From positions 1 to 64,000 of the forward strand of contig JAENRP010000126.1 of assembly GCA_024741835.1 (NCBI GenBank): a stretch of 64,000 nt of DNA. Direction: 5' to 3'. The notes beneath the pieces were generated by a model. It worked only from the letters and a program-made list of their open reading frames with translations, did not search any database and had not been told where the DNA came from. The DNA comes from Diplocarpon mali. Lineage: Eukaryota > Ascomycota > Leotiomycetes > Helotiales > Drepanopezizaceae. A program made the position numbers and the translations under genes. Of the stretch, positions 1-11,386 are shown piece after piece (positions within the stretch are counted from its first letter, which is position 1; each line of letters starts with the position of its first letter).

Positions 1-130
1 GGTATGGTATGGTATGGTATGGTATGGTATGGTATGGTATGGTATGGTATGGTATGGTATGGTATGGTATGGTATGGTATGGTATGGTATGGTATGGTAT
101 GGTATGGTATGGTGTGGTGTGGTATGGTCA
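1..130. repeat. (GGTAT)n pentanucleotide satellite at the window edge
   Basis: Twenty-two consecutive GGTAT units run from base 1 to 110. Two GGTGT variants, another GGTAT and a decaying GGTCA follow. The array is cut by the window edge, so its true length is unknown. A five-base unit reads as the same pentapeptide in all three forward frames and has no stop, so the open frames over it are an artefact. Confidence 0.97.
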
Positions 131-1486
131 TGTCTGGTGTTTATTGTCTCGCGTCGTTTGGCGTCGGGTTTCATGCCGCCGCGGCCTCTCACCTCTCGTA
201 CGCGAGCGGAGGTCGGTCTCGTTATCTCCCTGACGAGAGGTCCGGATAGGCTCGGGAGTACGTCGTGACTCGGCATACCCTCCTCCACCCACGACCACAC
301 TACCGCCGAGTGACGCCCACGATGCTCGGACCGCGGTGAGCCCGCGGTCGCAATCGAGCGTCCCCGGCCCGGCATCTCGGAGAGGGAATGATCGGATCTC
401 CCCCGTACCGTAGCCCCGATCCGGCAGCCTCGGCTCCTCGGCTGGAACACGCCTCGCCCCGTCGGACGAGCAGCCGCCGGCACCCGCCCGGCCCGATGTG
501 CCCGACTCGGCAAATCTCCGGAGCCGCTTGCCCTTCTCCAGACTCTCCACACGCCGGGCAAGCTCCGCGGGAATCCCACTCCGGAGGAAGGGGTGGAGGG
601 GGCGGAGGAAAGAAGCGCACGGGACAGCACGTGCACCGCGAGTGCCAGCAGTCGAGTTCTGTCGAGCGCGGAGATGAGATTCGCACGGGCCAAGTGCCCA
701 CACCGTCACCCTCACCGTCACCCTTACCCTGCTGCCCCTTACCCTCACCCACCTCCTCGCCCTCACCGTCAACCCTCACCCTCATCCTCACCCTCACCAC
801 CTCCTCACCTCGCCTCGCAATAACATCCATCTCCTCCCTTCACACCCGCCACCCTGTCGCTCAACGTGGTGGCTGACGTCAGCCTTCGCGAACCACATTT
901 TCTCATTCTATCTCTTCTCGTCTCGTCTCATCACGTCCCCAACCCATCCCATCCCATNCCCCACCTACGAGTACGAGTAGACGTGGTGACCGCGAACCCA
1001 CTTCCCCCAGTGCGCCCCTCCCACCCGGCTCTCTGCAGCAGCAGCCCCAGTCCGCATCCTGGTCTGACCTGGCCCCTTTTCCACTGGCAGCGCTCGACCC
1101 GCCTTCGAGATCATCGCCGGAGAGAGGGGAGAGGCGGAGAGGAGGAGTGGACAGAGAAGAGGGTACGCTCACGGTGACAGCTACGGGTAGGGGGAGGTTG
1201 TCAGCGCCCTCACCAACCTGCGACATCAACCAGCCCCTCGAAACCTGGATTCTCTCCACCCAGCAAACCTACCGACACAGGACACCCAACCTGCCCTTAC
1301 CCACCTGCCTCACCCCAAGGCGCCGCGAAGCCCCCCAACTCTTCCCTGCCTACCTGCGACTCTATTGCCGGCACGCTCAAACCCCAGCCGACGCTGCAGA
1401 TTCGTGGCAGAGCTCAGCAGAGCACAGCAGAGCACAGCAGGGCCGCACGGCCGAAAGAGCGCACTGCAAGTCTCGGCCGGTGGGCC
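131..1486. other. GC-rich 5' flank of the BEM3-like gene, with low-complexity tracts
   Basis: No gene is supported here. Positions 700-806 hold a pyrimidine-rich tract of degenerate CCGTCA/CCCTCA hexamers. Positions 900-965 hold a TCTCGTC/CCCAT tract with one undetermined base at 957. Positions 1411-1440 hold three decamers of the AGCACAGCAG type, 46 nt before the inferred start codon. The stretch probably contains the promoter and 5' UTR of the downstream gene. Open frames on both strands look like by-products of high GC and simple repeats. Confidence 0.6.
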
Positions 1487-4456
1487 ATGTCGCAGCTCTT
1501 GCAACCGGAAGATCCTCGCGCCTTCACCGATCCCAACGGGAATGTCCTTGCCAATGCTCCCTCCAGCTCCCAGCTGCAATTTTTCCCGCACGATAGCCCC
1601 ACGGCCGGACGCTCTCGCGCCGACTCCCTACCCCAGACCATCTCGCCGCCCAGGTCAGAGCAGGCCGCGAAGAGGTAGGTCCATCCGCCCGGCGAATTCT
1701 CGGTCCAAGACCGGAGCCGAAACCGTCTGGGTTGGGTCTTCGTCGACGTGCGCTGACTCGGGCCTCTTGTCCAGATCTCCGCGCAGACCTGCCCCCAGCC
1801 CTCGACAGACCAGCACTGCCGCTGCCTTGGCTCCGGCCTGCACCATCCCGGGGAGGACCACCTGCTCCGGGAGCACCACCGACGACGCCTACACATCTTC
1901 TCCATTGACGGAAGAGCCAGACGACGTGCGGGCCGCCGAGCAGAGCTCCTCCACGACACAGGCATCGCCAGCGGTTCCCAACGAGGAGGCCAGGTTTGGG
2001 TATGTGCATACGGCCACTGCATGCTCGTGGCTCCCGCTGACCGAGTGCTGCAGAAGTTCACGACCGATCCCCGAGGCGGACGGTCCCGCGAGAAGCCTGT
2101 CCGATACGGTCCTCCTCTCCCACCCCCCTCGAGGCTCCTCCCGTCCAGGCACGCGAGCACCGATGGCGTCCAGCCCGGCACCCCGCGTCGACATGGCCTG
2201 CGGACCGCCCCGAACGTCGTCGATCGACTCGGCGATATCGTCGCTGTCGGCTGGGCACTCGAAGAAGGGGTCGACGGACTCACAGGCTCCGGCTCCGGAT
2301 ATCGCGAACCTCGTACAGGCCGCGGGGTCCCCGGACGCTGTGATCCAGTACCTGCTGAAGGAGAAGGCGTCGCAGGCGTCGCAGAACTCGCAGTTGTGGC
2401 GGCTGGTGGATAAGCAGCGCGCCATGATCCTGGGCCTGAACAAGGACCTCGAGCGAGCGCTCAAGGAGAAGGAGCGGTATAGGAAAAAGTTGAAGGAGAG
2501 TCCGGCCCAGGTCTCGAATCCGTCGCCCGTCGACTCGACCCGGGGTCCGGCCTCGGAATCTGGGTCCATGTCGTCCGAGACGAAGCCGGCGGACGCCGCG
2601 GCACCCGTCTCGGCCGGGCTGACCGAGCCAGAACAACCGGATCGCCCCCCCACCCCGATCGATGTCGCGCTGGCGCCGTCCCCTCTCACCCCGCCTCCGG
2701 TGGCGGCGAGGGCACCGGCGCTGGCGAGCGGGATGGGAGCAGAGCACCAGGTGCCGTCGTATGCGCAACCGGCCTCCCAGCGAGCGAGCCCAGACGCCCC
2801 GGGACCAGGCGGCGAGGCGGCTCAGCCGCGGCGAGAGGCAGACGAGGAGGGGACGAGCGGCGTCCCATACCACCCGCCGCTCCCACTGTCGCGGCCTTCC
2901 GACCCTCCGAGGGGGCCCCCGCCGAGCGTCCCGCCGCCCAGGGCCCCCGTGCCGAGTCAGGGGCCTGCGCTGCACCTCCTCAGGCCGTCTCCGGATCCCG
3001 ACGAGGGCCTGCGATCGTTCCCCGCTCCCCCGCGCAAGGCACCTCCCGCGCCGCTGAACCTCGGGGTGCAGGGCGGGCCCAGCAAGCACCTTCGCCAAGC
3101 CTGCCAGGCCGGCGACGAGACCGACTCTGACTACGACGACATCTTGGAAATCAACGAGCTCCCTACCTTCAATGCGGAGCGAGGCCGCCGCAAGACGCGA
3201 GAGCAAGACGACAGGGAGCGAGAGGTGGCCGCTGCCCAGGATGCGGAGATGAGAGGTTTCCCCACGATGGGCGGGAAGAACCCCCCAGCATCTCGACCCA
3301 CGAGCCCGAAGGACGGCTCCGCGGCGGATGCTCCAGATTCCATGCCTGCCAGTCCCCGAATGGCAGTTCAGATTTCCCCGCCAGATTCCCAGGTGCGATA
3401 CTTGTCACCGCACGACTTGAGTGCAGGCTCTCTGGCTGGGATCCTACGCGAGGTGTCGGGAAATCCTTCGCCCTTGGTCAGTCCCGGGTTGCCGGGGAGC
3501 CCACGCCCGGCGGACAGATCGGCGAATCCCCCCACGCCTCGAGATCGGTCCCACGACTCTCCCAACTTCCACTCGCCCCCCTTGTCGGCCCGTGGGATGG
3601 GAGCTTTCCCGGGTGCTGGGCCCCTATCACCTCGGGCACCCAGACAGCCAATCCCGCTCCCGCCCAACACACCCATGTCGATCGGATCTCCAGGATTGCC
3701 CCCGGGCGCACCTCTGCTGCTCGTGTCGCCCAGGCCGCTGGTGGTCTCCAAGGGGTCTGATGCACGGTCTGCTCCGGTCCGGCAGAGGCGTGACTCGAAC
3801 TCGATCTTCAGAGGGCTGGCGACCGAAGAGTATCCAGACCTGCTCCTCCCGCCGAATGCCCTTCCTTCGATCGACGTCAAGGTCGCTTCTTCGCGCCTGA
3901 AGCCGTCCAGGTCCAGCATCACGTTCCCCAGAAACGCCGAGGAAGACCCCGTGTTCACACTGGCTGTCTTTGCGAGGTCAGATGGCCGGGAGTTGTGGAG
4001 GGTGGAGAAGGATTCCATGTCCCTTGCGAATCTTGATCAGACGCTGAAGCAATCGCATACCTTCACGGCCAAGACGCCGGAGAGATCACTGTTCACCGGC
4101 CACGCCCCGGCCAAGGTGGACGCGCGTCGAGAGGCGCTGGATCGGTACCTCGAGGAGATCCTCGACACGCCGATGGACACCGCGTCCGCGGTGGAGATCT
4201 GCAGATACTTGTCGTCGAACACCATGGAGCCGTACGCGGACGGCCTGGCCCCCGGCGGAGACGCTGCCCGCGAGAGTCCAACGAGGACCGGGCCGGGCGG
4301 CCGGCCGCTGAGGAGCGGGTACCTGACCAAGCGCGGGAAGAACTTTGGTGGCTGGAAAGCTCGATACTTCGTCCTCGACGGGCCGGTCTTCAAGTACTAC
4401 GAATCTCCGGGTGGACCTCACTTGGGCGCGATCAAGTTGCAGAATGCTCAGATTGG

Positions 4457-4491
<35 letters not shown>

Positions 4492-6257
4492 CTGGCAACC
4501 AATCGCCATCTCGGGGGGAGCTCGAAGACGCGGACAACCAGTATCGGCATGCCTTCTTGATTCTGGAACCGAAGCGAAAAGATTCGTCGAGCCTCGTCAG
4601 GCACGTCCTGTGTGCCGAGAGCGACCATGAACGTGACCAATGGGTCGAGGCGCTCCTCCTCTACGTCGATCGCAGGGACAACGACGGTGACGACGCGGTA
4701 GCCTCGAAGCAACACGATCGTGGGCATTCGACCGGCTCGGCACCCGCCCACGGCAAGGCTAAGAAGAAGACGCTTGCGGGCCAGGGGAGGAGTATGACGC
4801 TCCCCGATATGAGCGATGATGGCCTGAGGGGTGCCGGCTGTGAGAACGCCAGGCAAGCTCACACCCCGCCTGGATCCCGGCTGAAGAACCCCGGCACGCC
4901 ATCGCCACCTACCCTTGGCTACGAGAGGGACCCGGCGGCCCAGGGGCCCCAATCTCAGCCCACGAAGAACATCTCGGGCCCCAGGAACGCCCAGGTCATC
5001 CAGGACTCGTCTACGTGGGGCGGCAGACAGGGCCTCGCGCCTGCTGGGGCAGACGACCGGGTCAAGCAGAAAAAGCGCAGCTTCTTCGGATTCGGGTCGA
5101 AGCCTCGAGCATCTCTCGACGCGGACCATGGGGCGGGCGATGCGAACACCAGCCTCTCGCAGATGGCATTCGACCAGCACGGGCCGATCCGGCCCGTGTT
5201 CGGATCCCCCTTGGGGGAGGCTGTGCGGTACAACCACCCCGTGGACATCAACGTGGCGCTCCCCGCCGTGGTCTATCGCTGCGTCGAGTACCTCAGCGCC
5301 AAGAATGCTGCGGGCGAGGAGGGCATCTTCCGGCTGAGTGGGTCCAACGTGGTGATCAAGCAGCTCCGGGAGCGCTTCAACGTCGAGGGAGACGTCAACC
5401 TCGTCACGGATGATCAGTACTACGATATCCACGCGGTGGCGTCGCTGCTGAAGCTGTACCTGCGCGAGCTGCCCACCACCATCCTGACCCGCGAGCTGCA
5501 TCTTGAATTTCTTGGCGTGACGGAGCTCCAGGATGTCCAGGACAAAATCAGCGCTCTGAACGGGCTCGTGCACAGGCTCCCTCGAGCCAACAACGCGCTG
5601 CTCCGATACCTCTCTGGCTTCCTCATCAACATCGTCAACCACGCCGATACCAACAAGATGACGGTTCGCAATGTCGGGATCGTCTTCTCGCCCACGCTCA
5701 ACATACCGGCCCCCGTCTTCGCGCTCTTTCTGCAGCAATACGACGAGATCTTCGGCGAAGAGCCCGACGACCACGATCGGGCCGGCGAGGTAGCCGTCGC
5801 TGCGCCTCCCCTCTCACCAAAGGATACCCGCTCGCCTCGCCGGCAAAGGTTTCAAGACTTGCCAACGCCCTCCTACAATCAACAATCGTTCCCGAAGCCG
5901 CAGGCGCAACCCGCCTCCTCCCAGCCCCAACACTACCAGCCGCAGAGCCAGCGCCCAACCCACGACACCGGCTTCGCCCCTCTCCAGCCCACCCACGAGC
6001 CTCGCAGCGGCTTCCCCACAATGGCCGGCCCCGAATACGGGCGCTCGTCGCAGCCGCAGACTCTCGCCGGACCGGCCTACGACCAGTTCGGCGGCTACCG
6101 GCAGCCTTACGGGTCCGAGAATGCCGATCCCCAGAGCAGCAAGTCCAAGCGGCGTGAGAGCAGCATGTTTGGCCCGGGGATGGTACCGAGAAAACCGAGC
6201 AGCAATAAGCTGAGGGATGACTCTCGTAAGCAGCTCTATGCTGCTGCGTACGAGTAG
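1487..6257 (+). CDS. BEM3: BEM3-type Rho GTPase-activating protein (PX-PH-RhoGAP)
   Basis: This protein stimulates GTP hydrolysis by Cdc42/Rho GTPases and so limits polarised growth at membranes. My model is join(1487..1674,1775..1999,2054..6257), 1538 aa. Both introns have GT/AG ends and a CTGAC branch site, and the phases fit. The start gives MSQLLQPEDPR. The in-frame ATG at 1365 would require reading through intron 1. After a disordered N-terminus and a short coiled coil (around 2330-2500), a PX domain spans about residues 737-865, a PH domain about 891-1013 (RSGYLTKRGKNFGGWKARYF) and RhoGAP about 1186-1370. The arginine finger is R1231 in EEGIFRLSGS. A run of ten glutamines (941-950) lies inside the PH domain. 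The order PX-PH-RhoGAP is that of yeast Bem3. The gene is markedly more GC-rich than most others in the window. Confidence 0.92.
4461..4490 (+). repeat. (CAG)10 coding microsatellite, polyglutamine in the PH domain
   Basis: Ten uninterrupted CAG codons encode Q941-Q950 of the BEM3-like protein. They fall after the strand ending in GAIKLQNAQIGK, inside the PH domain and probably in a surface loop. A pure codon repeat of this kind is prone to length change. Confidence 0.95.
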
Positions 6258-8216
6258 AGCTATCCCCCCCCCAAGAATGGCTGGCATTCTGATCGGGGAT
6301 ACGGGGCTGCCCTGGTGCAGGAGCGGCCTCTTTGTGACGGCTGCCTGAGTCGCGCAAGAGAAACCTAGCGAGCATACTGGGCACCGAGATCAAACCGAGT
6401 CGGCCTGGCGCCGGAAATTCCCCACGAAATGAAGAAGCTTCCGGTCGTCTGCGATCGATACTGTCGTTCCTCTCTTTCGATGGTCACTTGCTCCTATCCC
6501 GCCGGCTGAAACACCACTGTACAATAGCACATCGCATCGCATCACCTCCGCTCACATTCGGGGGTTCTTTCTTTCAACCTGATTCCCATCGACAGCCTTC
6601 TTCGACGAGGATCTCGGCACGCGTGGTATGGTTGCGCGGTGCACGTTGCACGTCGCGGAGGAGGTTATACCCAGATCTGATTGCGTCCCTTCTCTCTAAT
6701 TTTTTCTGCGACTTGTTTGGTTTCGAGGCAGAGTTTGTGTGTATTTTTCTGTTTGGATGGGAGGCCGGACGTCTGGCTCCTCGGGAAGAAGGAGGGGAAG
6801 GGGGTGGCGGCGCCGGTTTGGAGGAGGGGGGTTTTGGGGGCAGGGGCAGGCTAAGAATCTGGAGTTGACAGATCTGCATCTGCGGGCAGGCGAGGAACGA
6901 CACGAAAAGCGATGAATGGTTGACTTGTAATTATGTATGTATGTGCATAGGGCGGGGATTGGGATTGGGTGAGTGGGTGGTGGGTGAGCGCGACCAGGTT
7001 GGTGTTCATATGGAGGACGCGGCGACGATGTGAATGATTGAGTGCGGTCAGATATGCCACATACCATATACCATACACAACGCGCTTTCTATCCGTTCCC
7101 ACTGTGTAATGATCAGGTTGTTTATGTTGTTTTTATGACGAGTGGCGCGAGAGGCTAGAGCGTTCGAGGTGATACGTTGGACCTTTTCTGTTGACTTTCG
7201 AGCCTTGGCCAATGGGCTTAAAGTAGAGACGGGGCACTGTAGGGGGTGACATGTTATGGGGCGGGGTAGGAATAAGCCCAAGGGTGTGTATTGTAGATGT
7301 CTGTGGTGTTGGAGAGGTGGATCAGTGTCTTGAGACTTTACACGTTGACGGCAAGGTGAAAAAGCTCCGGATCGCTTGCTGATGTGAATGAAAGTGTAAA
7401 CATGTGGATAAAGCCATACTCGGATACGTCTAGGTTCTCAGGCTTGGCAGGAGGTGAGGAGCGGCCACGGTCTATTTCTCTCGAGATAACAAGCAGGAAG
7501 AGGTTCCGAGGGTTTAGGAGAAACACGCTTGGGGAGGCAGGGTAGACGTGGGCTTTGTTGAGGAATGCCGTCTGAATGCTGGTGGGTTTCCGTAGGGAGG
7601 AGAGACGTTCGAGTCTGGGATGGAGAGAGGATTGAGGGCTTGGGAGTGGAGGGTCTTGTGAAGTAGTGAAGTAGTGAAGTAGTGAAGTAGGGGAGTAGGG
7701 TGGGTACTGGATGGGTGGGTGAGGTGGAATGTGAATGCGATATCTCCCAGAGTTGAATCTCCGCGGTGGCGTGTAAATGGGGCAATTCGGCGCGCTTCCT
7801 CAACCGAGCACCGTGACAATACCAAGCTGATGAGAGATCAGTTGAATGATTGATGAGAGGGCTGTTCCGATTCGGGTCAGCATGCGAATCTAAAAGCACT
7901 TCGAATAAGCCAGTTTTCGCGCGGAGCATTGCGAGGGCACTCGAAGATACCTGGACCGGCATTCGTAAAAGACCCATCTATCCTTCTTTCGTACGGCTGC
8001 CATATACGCGGAAGAGTGAGCACTTGAGCCTCTAGATCTCGGAGTCTGTAGTAAAATCATATCAACTTCAAGCGCGATAGCATAACAAAACCCCACATTC
8101 GCTTCCCCTAGCTCGTATCACGTGATCCACAAACACCACCGCCTCAAGCTTGTCCGCGAACTTTTTCAACCCATCACTTCCCACGACACACGACAACCTC
8201 GACGCCAACCACCGCC
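6258..8216. other. Intergenic: 3' region of BEM3 and 5' flank of eL36
   Basis: No coding feature is supported in nearly 2 kb. The stretch includes a G-rich purine run around 6790-6850 and four copies of an octamer GTGAAGTA at 7659-7690. The last 150 bases before eL36 are C/A-rich, as expected for a fungal 5' UTR. Confidence 0.6.
8118..8125. promoter_or_regulatory. Palindromic TCACGTGA box upstream of eL36
   Basis: A perfect eight-base palindrome with an E-box core (CACGTG) lies 92 nt before the eL36 start codon. Cbf1/Tbf1-type CACGTG elements occur at ribosomal protein promoters in some ascomycetes. A role here is inferred from position only. Confidence 0.35.
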
Positions 8217-8871
8217 ATGGCACCCACAAAGACAGAGCGCAGCGGTATTGCCGTCGGCCCCAACAAGGGACACGTATGAATACACCTCTTCCTCATCCAC
8301 GCCCGTCTCACCTCTTGGAGGATCTCAATCTCTCCTCTCCTCTGCCTCCCCCGAGAGCGCGAGACGGGAATTGCAGATGGACTCAACGGGCTAACGGGTG
8401 TTTCGTTTCCGCGGAATAGAAAACAGAGGCACGAGTTGCCAAGCCGAGAATCAGTCGCTCCAAGGGCAAGATGAGCAAGCGCACGCAATTCGTCCGCGAT
8501 ATTGTCAAGGAGGTCGCTGGGTATGTCATTTGCCCTTCTATCTGGCCAGAGGACGCAGGTCGGAGGCGACATGCGCGCAGACAGAAAGAGAGGAGAGAGA
8601 AGAGGCTAATGATGGTGCAATGCAGACTCGCACCATACGAGCGCCGCGTTATCGAACTCCTCCGCAACAGCAAGGATAAGCGTGCCCGCAAGCTGGCGAA
8701 GAAGCGCGTATGTTTTCCGTCGCACCTTCCCCATCAACTACACACCTCACATGATGCATGCGGGAATGGATACGGGTTGACGTCAAATAGCTTGGTACAT
8801 TCGGCCGCGCAAAGGCGAAGGTCGAGGAACTGACAAATGTCATCGCCGAATCGAGACGCGCTGGTCACTAA
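8217..8871 (+). CDS. RPL36: 60S ribosomal protein eL36
   Basis: Structural protein of the large cytosolic ribosomal subunit. My model is join(8217..8273,8420..8520,8626..8707,8791..8871), 106 aa. It begins [19 protein letters not shown] and ends with a short lysine/arginine-rich helix and ESRRAGH, which is the family's normal length and sequence pattern. All three introns (146, 105 and 83 nt) have canonical ends. Introns early in the coding sequence are typical of fungal ribosomal protein genes. I looked for C and D boxes of an intronic snoRNA and saw no convincing pair. Confidence 0.97.
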
Positions 8872-9284
8872 TCGCTCCGTCTTCGTCGAGATGCGGTGTG
8901 TCACTGGGATGGGCGGATGGCGTTGCATGAGTGGACTGGAAAATACAGTCATTTGCGAGGCGGTGCTAGGGAAAATCACCTGGTAGCTAGGCATCTATTC
9001 CGTAGGACTACGGACGCAATGAAGGAACAAAACTCTGCAACTCTAGGCATGTTTTTCACAAGATACTTCTTTCATTTTGAGCTCCGAAGACAGGATCAGC
9101 CTCGTGTTTATTTTTCGCTACATGGAGTTCCATCAGGACGTCGTAGATATCGGCCCGCCGTCACAATTACTTTACTCCAACGCCAAAGCTCCTCGCTATG
9201 ATGGATGACACCGTCTACCAAATGCCAAACAAGAACCCGCTCTCTACCCATCAACTCATATATCGTACCTCATCACTCGCCCCT
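8872..9284. other. Convergent 3' intergenic region (eL36 / UBX4)
   Basis: This 413-nt stretch separates the stop codons of two convergent genes. It presumably holds both 3' UTRs. No other feature was seen. Confidence 0.6.
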
Positions 9285-10849
9285 CTACTTCTTCGTCAAG
9301 CTCTTCATCAACCACAATGGCACGCCATTTTTGTTCTTGTCCTTGCCATGCATCTGCTTGTCTTTCCCCTTGTCTGCAATCGGAGCTCTACCCGCCTCCT
9401 CTGGCTCCTCAGGCGCAGCTTCAGGGATATAGATCGGCTTCGCAGCATTTTTGAACGAGGCCTCGAGCACCGACCCCTTCCTCGCCTCATCGCTCGCAGC
9501 GTCCTCCCACAGAAAGTTCACCAGCACAGCACCGCTAAATCCCAAGTCCCTAATCAGCTGCTTCTCACTATTGGGCACTGTCTGCGGGCCCTTATCGTGA
9601 TACACCAGCTTGTAAGGTTGGTCTTTAGCAGCAATGACCCTCGTAACATAAGCGTACAGATCTGCTCCCGTCTCTGCAGCCTGAAACGGCGATTCCACTA
9701 CTGATTGATCGGGGAAGCGGATCTTGATACGGACGGAGGTGACCTTTGCGAGTTTGGCGGCTTTGTCTTTCTCAAGCTGCTCTTGCTCGGCGTCGGAGGG
9801 GAGTCGTTTGTTGACGGAGCTTCCTTGAAGCCGGGTTTGGTGGAGCTTGGCATGGGCGACTGTTGGTTCAAAGTCGGCCTCGTTATGTGGTTGGAGAGCA
9901 GCGCGAGGGGTGTTGCCTGTTGGAGCGGAGAAGACTGCGATCGGACGATTGTCTGGACCTCGAAGGGCTGGGGCGTTATCGCACGAGTCTGGAGCTGGAC
10001 GCTTGGAGGGTGTAAGTGGTGTTGGGGTAGCTTCCTCGACCGTTGGTGCTGATAAAGACTTGTTGGACGCGACGGCAATGTTTGCCATCTCGGCGTTGCC
10101 AGAAGGCTCTGGCTCATGCGAAGGCAGTTTTGCAAGTGCATCGGTCACAGTCTCAACCTCTTTCGAAGTCTCGGTGCTCTCTGGGACAGGCTCGAAGTAC
10201 TGGTCAATCTCCTTCATGGCCTGCTCCAGTGGAAGCTCTGTAGACTTGAATCCCAGTCTGACCGCAACACTTCCATCCCTGAACCCAAGCTGCGCGAGAG
10301 TCTTCTGCAACGATCCGAAATCGGAGACGTCCCTACCCATGATATTCAGAGTAGGCATCTCATAGAATATGCGTCCTGCGCCCGAAGCTCCATTCTCCAG
10401 CTGCGTAACGCCCCGGCCTGTGAAGTTCAGATTCCGACCATCCTTTGACTCAAAATGCCGCAGGATCTTCCACAGTGTAGTGTCGCTGGCAAACTTGTCA
10501 ACCAGTCTGCCACTAGATACTGTTGCCGCAAGCGAATCGGGTAGTTGTAGAGCCACTGTGACTGCGGAGGGTGATCGAGAAGTGACGACGAGTTCGAGCT
10601 TCGCGCCAGCTACGAGTCCTGTTTGTCGGAAGGGGCTCGAGAGGTTGACTGGCTTATTATTGTTCCTGCTGACGTTAGAAGGAGGCCACACATCTTGGAA
10701 AATAGCGCTTACTTAAGACCGTACTTGCTGGGCTCGAGGTTGAACTTCTTGCAAGCTTGTTCTAGAACATCTGTCATGTACGTTCCAGGGCTGACCTTGA
10801 TAGTGGCTCGTCGGAAGGCCGAGTCAACAACAGTAACATTGGTTGCCAT
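9285..10849 (-). CDS. UBX4: UBX domain protein of the UBX4/TUG (ASPSCR1) type
   Basis: Likely a cofactor of the AAA ATPase Cdc48/p97. My model is complement join(9285..10665,10713..10849), 505 aa. The 47-nt intron carries a CTAAC branch site 7 nt before CAG, and the spliced junction restores the lysine before NNNKPVNLSSPF. The N-terminal ~75 residues match the TUG ubiquitin-like fold, which hallmarks this subfamily. A second ubiquitin-like stretch follows (LWKILRHFESKDGRNLNFTG). The UBX domain is near the C-terminus, about residues 355-433, followed by a Lys-rich tail. The middle is Ser/Pro/Thr-rich and probably disordered. The 537-bp divergent promoter is shared with the proteasome gene PUP3, which fits a common proteostasis role but does not prove co-regulation. 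Confidence 0.9.
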
Positions 10850-11386
10850 AGCTTGCTGGCTGGATAAGAGAGTTTTGAGTTTTTGTTCCAGAGATAGCTT
10901 GAGATATCTTTTGTTATAGGCGCAAGCCAGCCTTCCCGAGGAGCAGATGTCAAAGATGTTTTGTCGAAGTTTCTTTGTGGTTCGCTTTACTGTTGCTCCG
11001 CAGTCGTGGTGGGGTGTTTGTTTGTCACAGCGCGCGCAGCCTCGGATCCTTCCTTCTGTAGGTAAATCTTCAAACGTAGGATACTGGAATTAAGAGATGT
11101 AGTATATGCTTCAAAGGATTGCTGCAAAATTAACAAAACATTCACTGGAATTTGATGTTCGAAGGTAGATGTCGAAGTGCAAGTTGATGCCTGTTCGGCA
11201 GAATATCGGGAACCCTGGCCCAAGCTCTTTTGCCTCTCGACGCGCAGCCGTGTCTACCTGACCTCTTGGAATCCAGACAGCCTTAGCTGTACCTTAACAC
11301 CACCACGGGGCTTCCAGATACCCAAAGAGAGCTTCTATCTTCCAGCAACATCGTAGGATACTCAAACTGAAAATTAACCCGTCAAA
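10850..11386. promoter_or_regulatory. Divergent promoter region of UBX4 (-) and PUP3 (+)
   Basis: The two start codons face away from each other across 537 nt. I looked for the Rpn4 proteasome element (GGTGGCAAA) and did not see an exact copy. No open frame here is supported. Confidence 0.5.

Noticed and set aside
4..268. Overlapping open frames coding repeated MVWYG peptides in all three forward frames
   Set aside because: They are a direct consequence of a stop-free five-base tandem repeat, not a gene.
700..806. Interstitial telomere
   Set aside because: There are no tandem TTAGGG/CCCTAA units; the hexamers are CCGTCA/CCCTCA variants.
128..876. Open frames on both strands in the BEM3 5' flank
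   Set aside because: Low-complexity Pro/Ser/Arg translations in a GC-rich tract, no start context or family resemblance.
1365..1486. Upstream in-frame start for the RhoGAP protein
   Set aside because: Using it requires translating intron 1; the ATG at 1487 with intron 1675-1774 gives consistent phase, branch site and a better N-terminus.
4086..5774. 562-codon antisense frame opposite the RhoGAP gene
   Set aside because: It mirrors the GC-rich sense codons; the sense strand encodes unmistakable PH and RhoGAP domains.
8274..8790. snoRNA hosted in eL36 introns
   Set aside because: An ATGATGG stretch in intron 2 resembles a C box, but no paired D box with terminal stem was visible.
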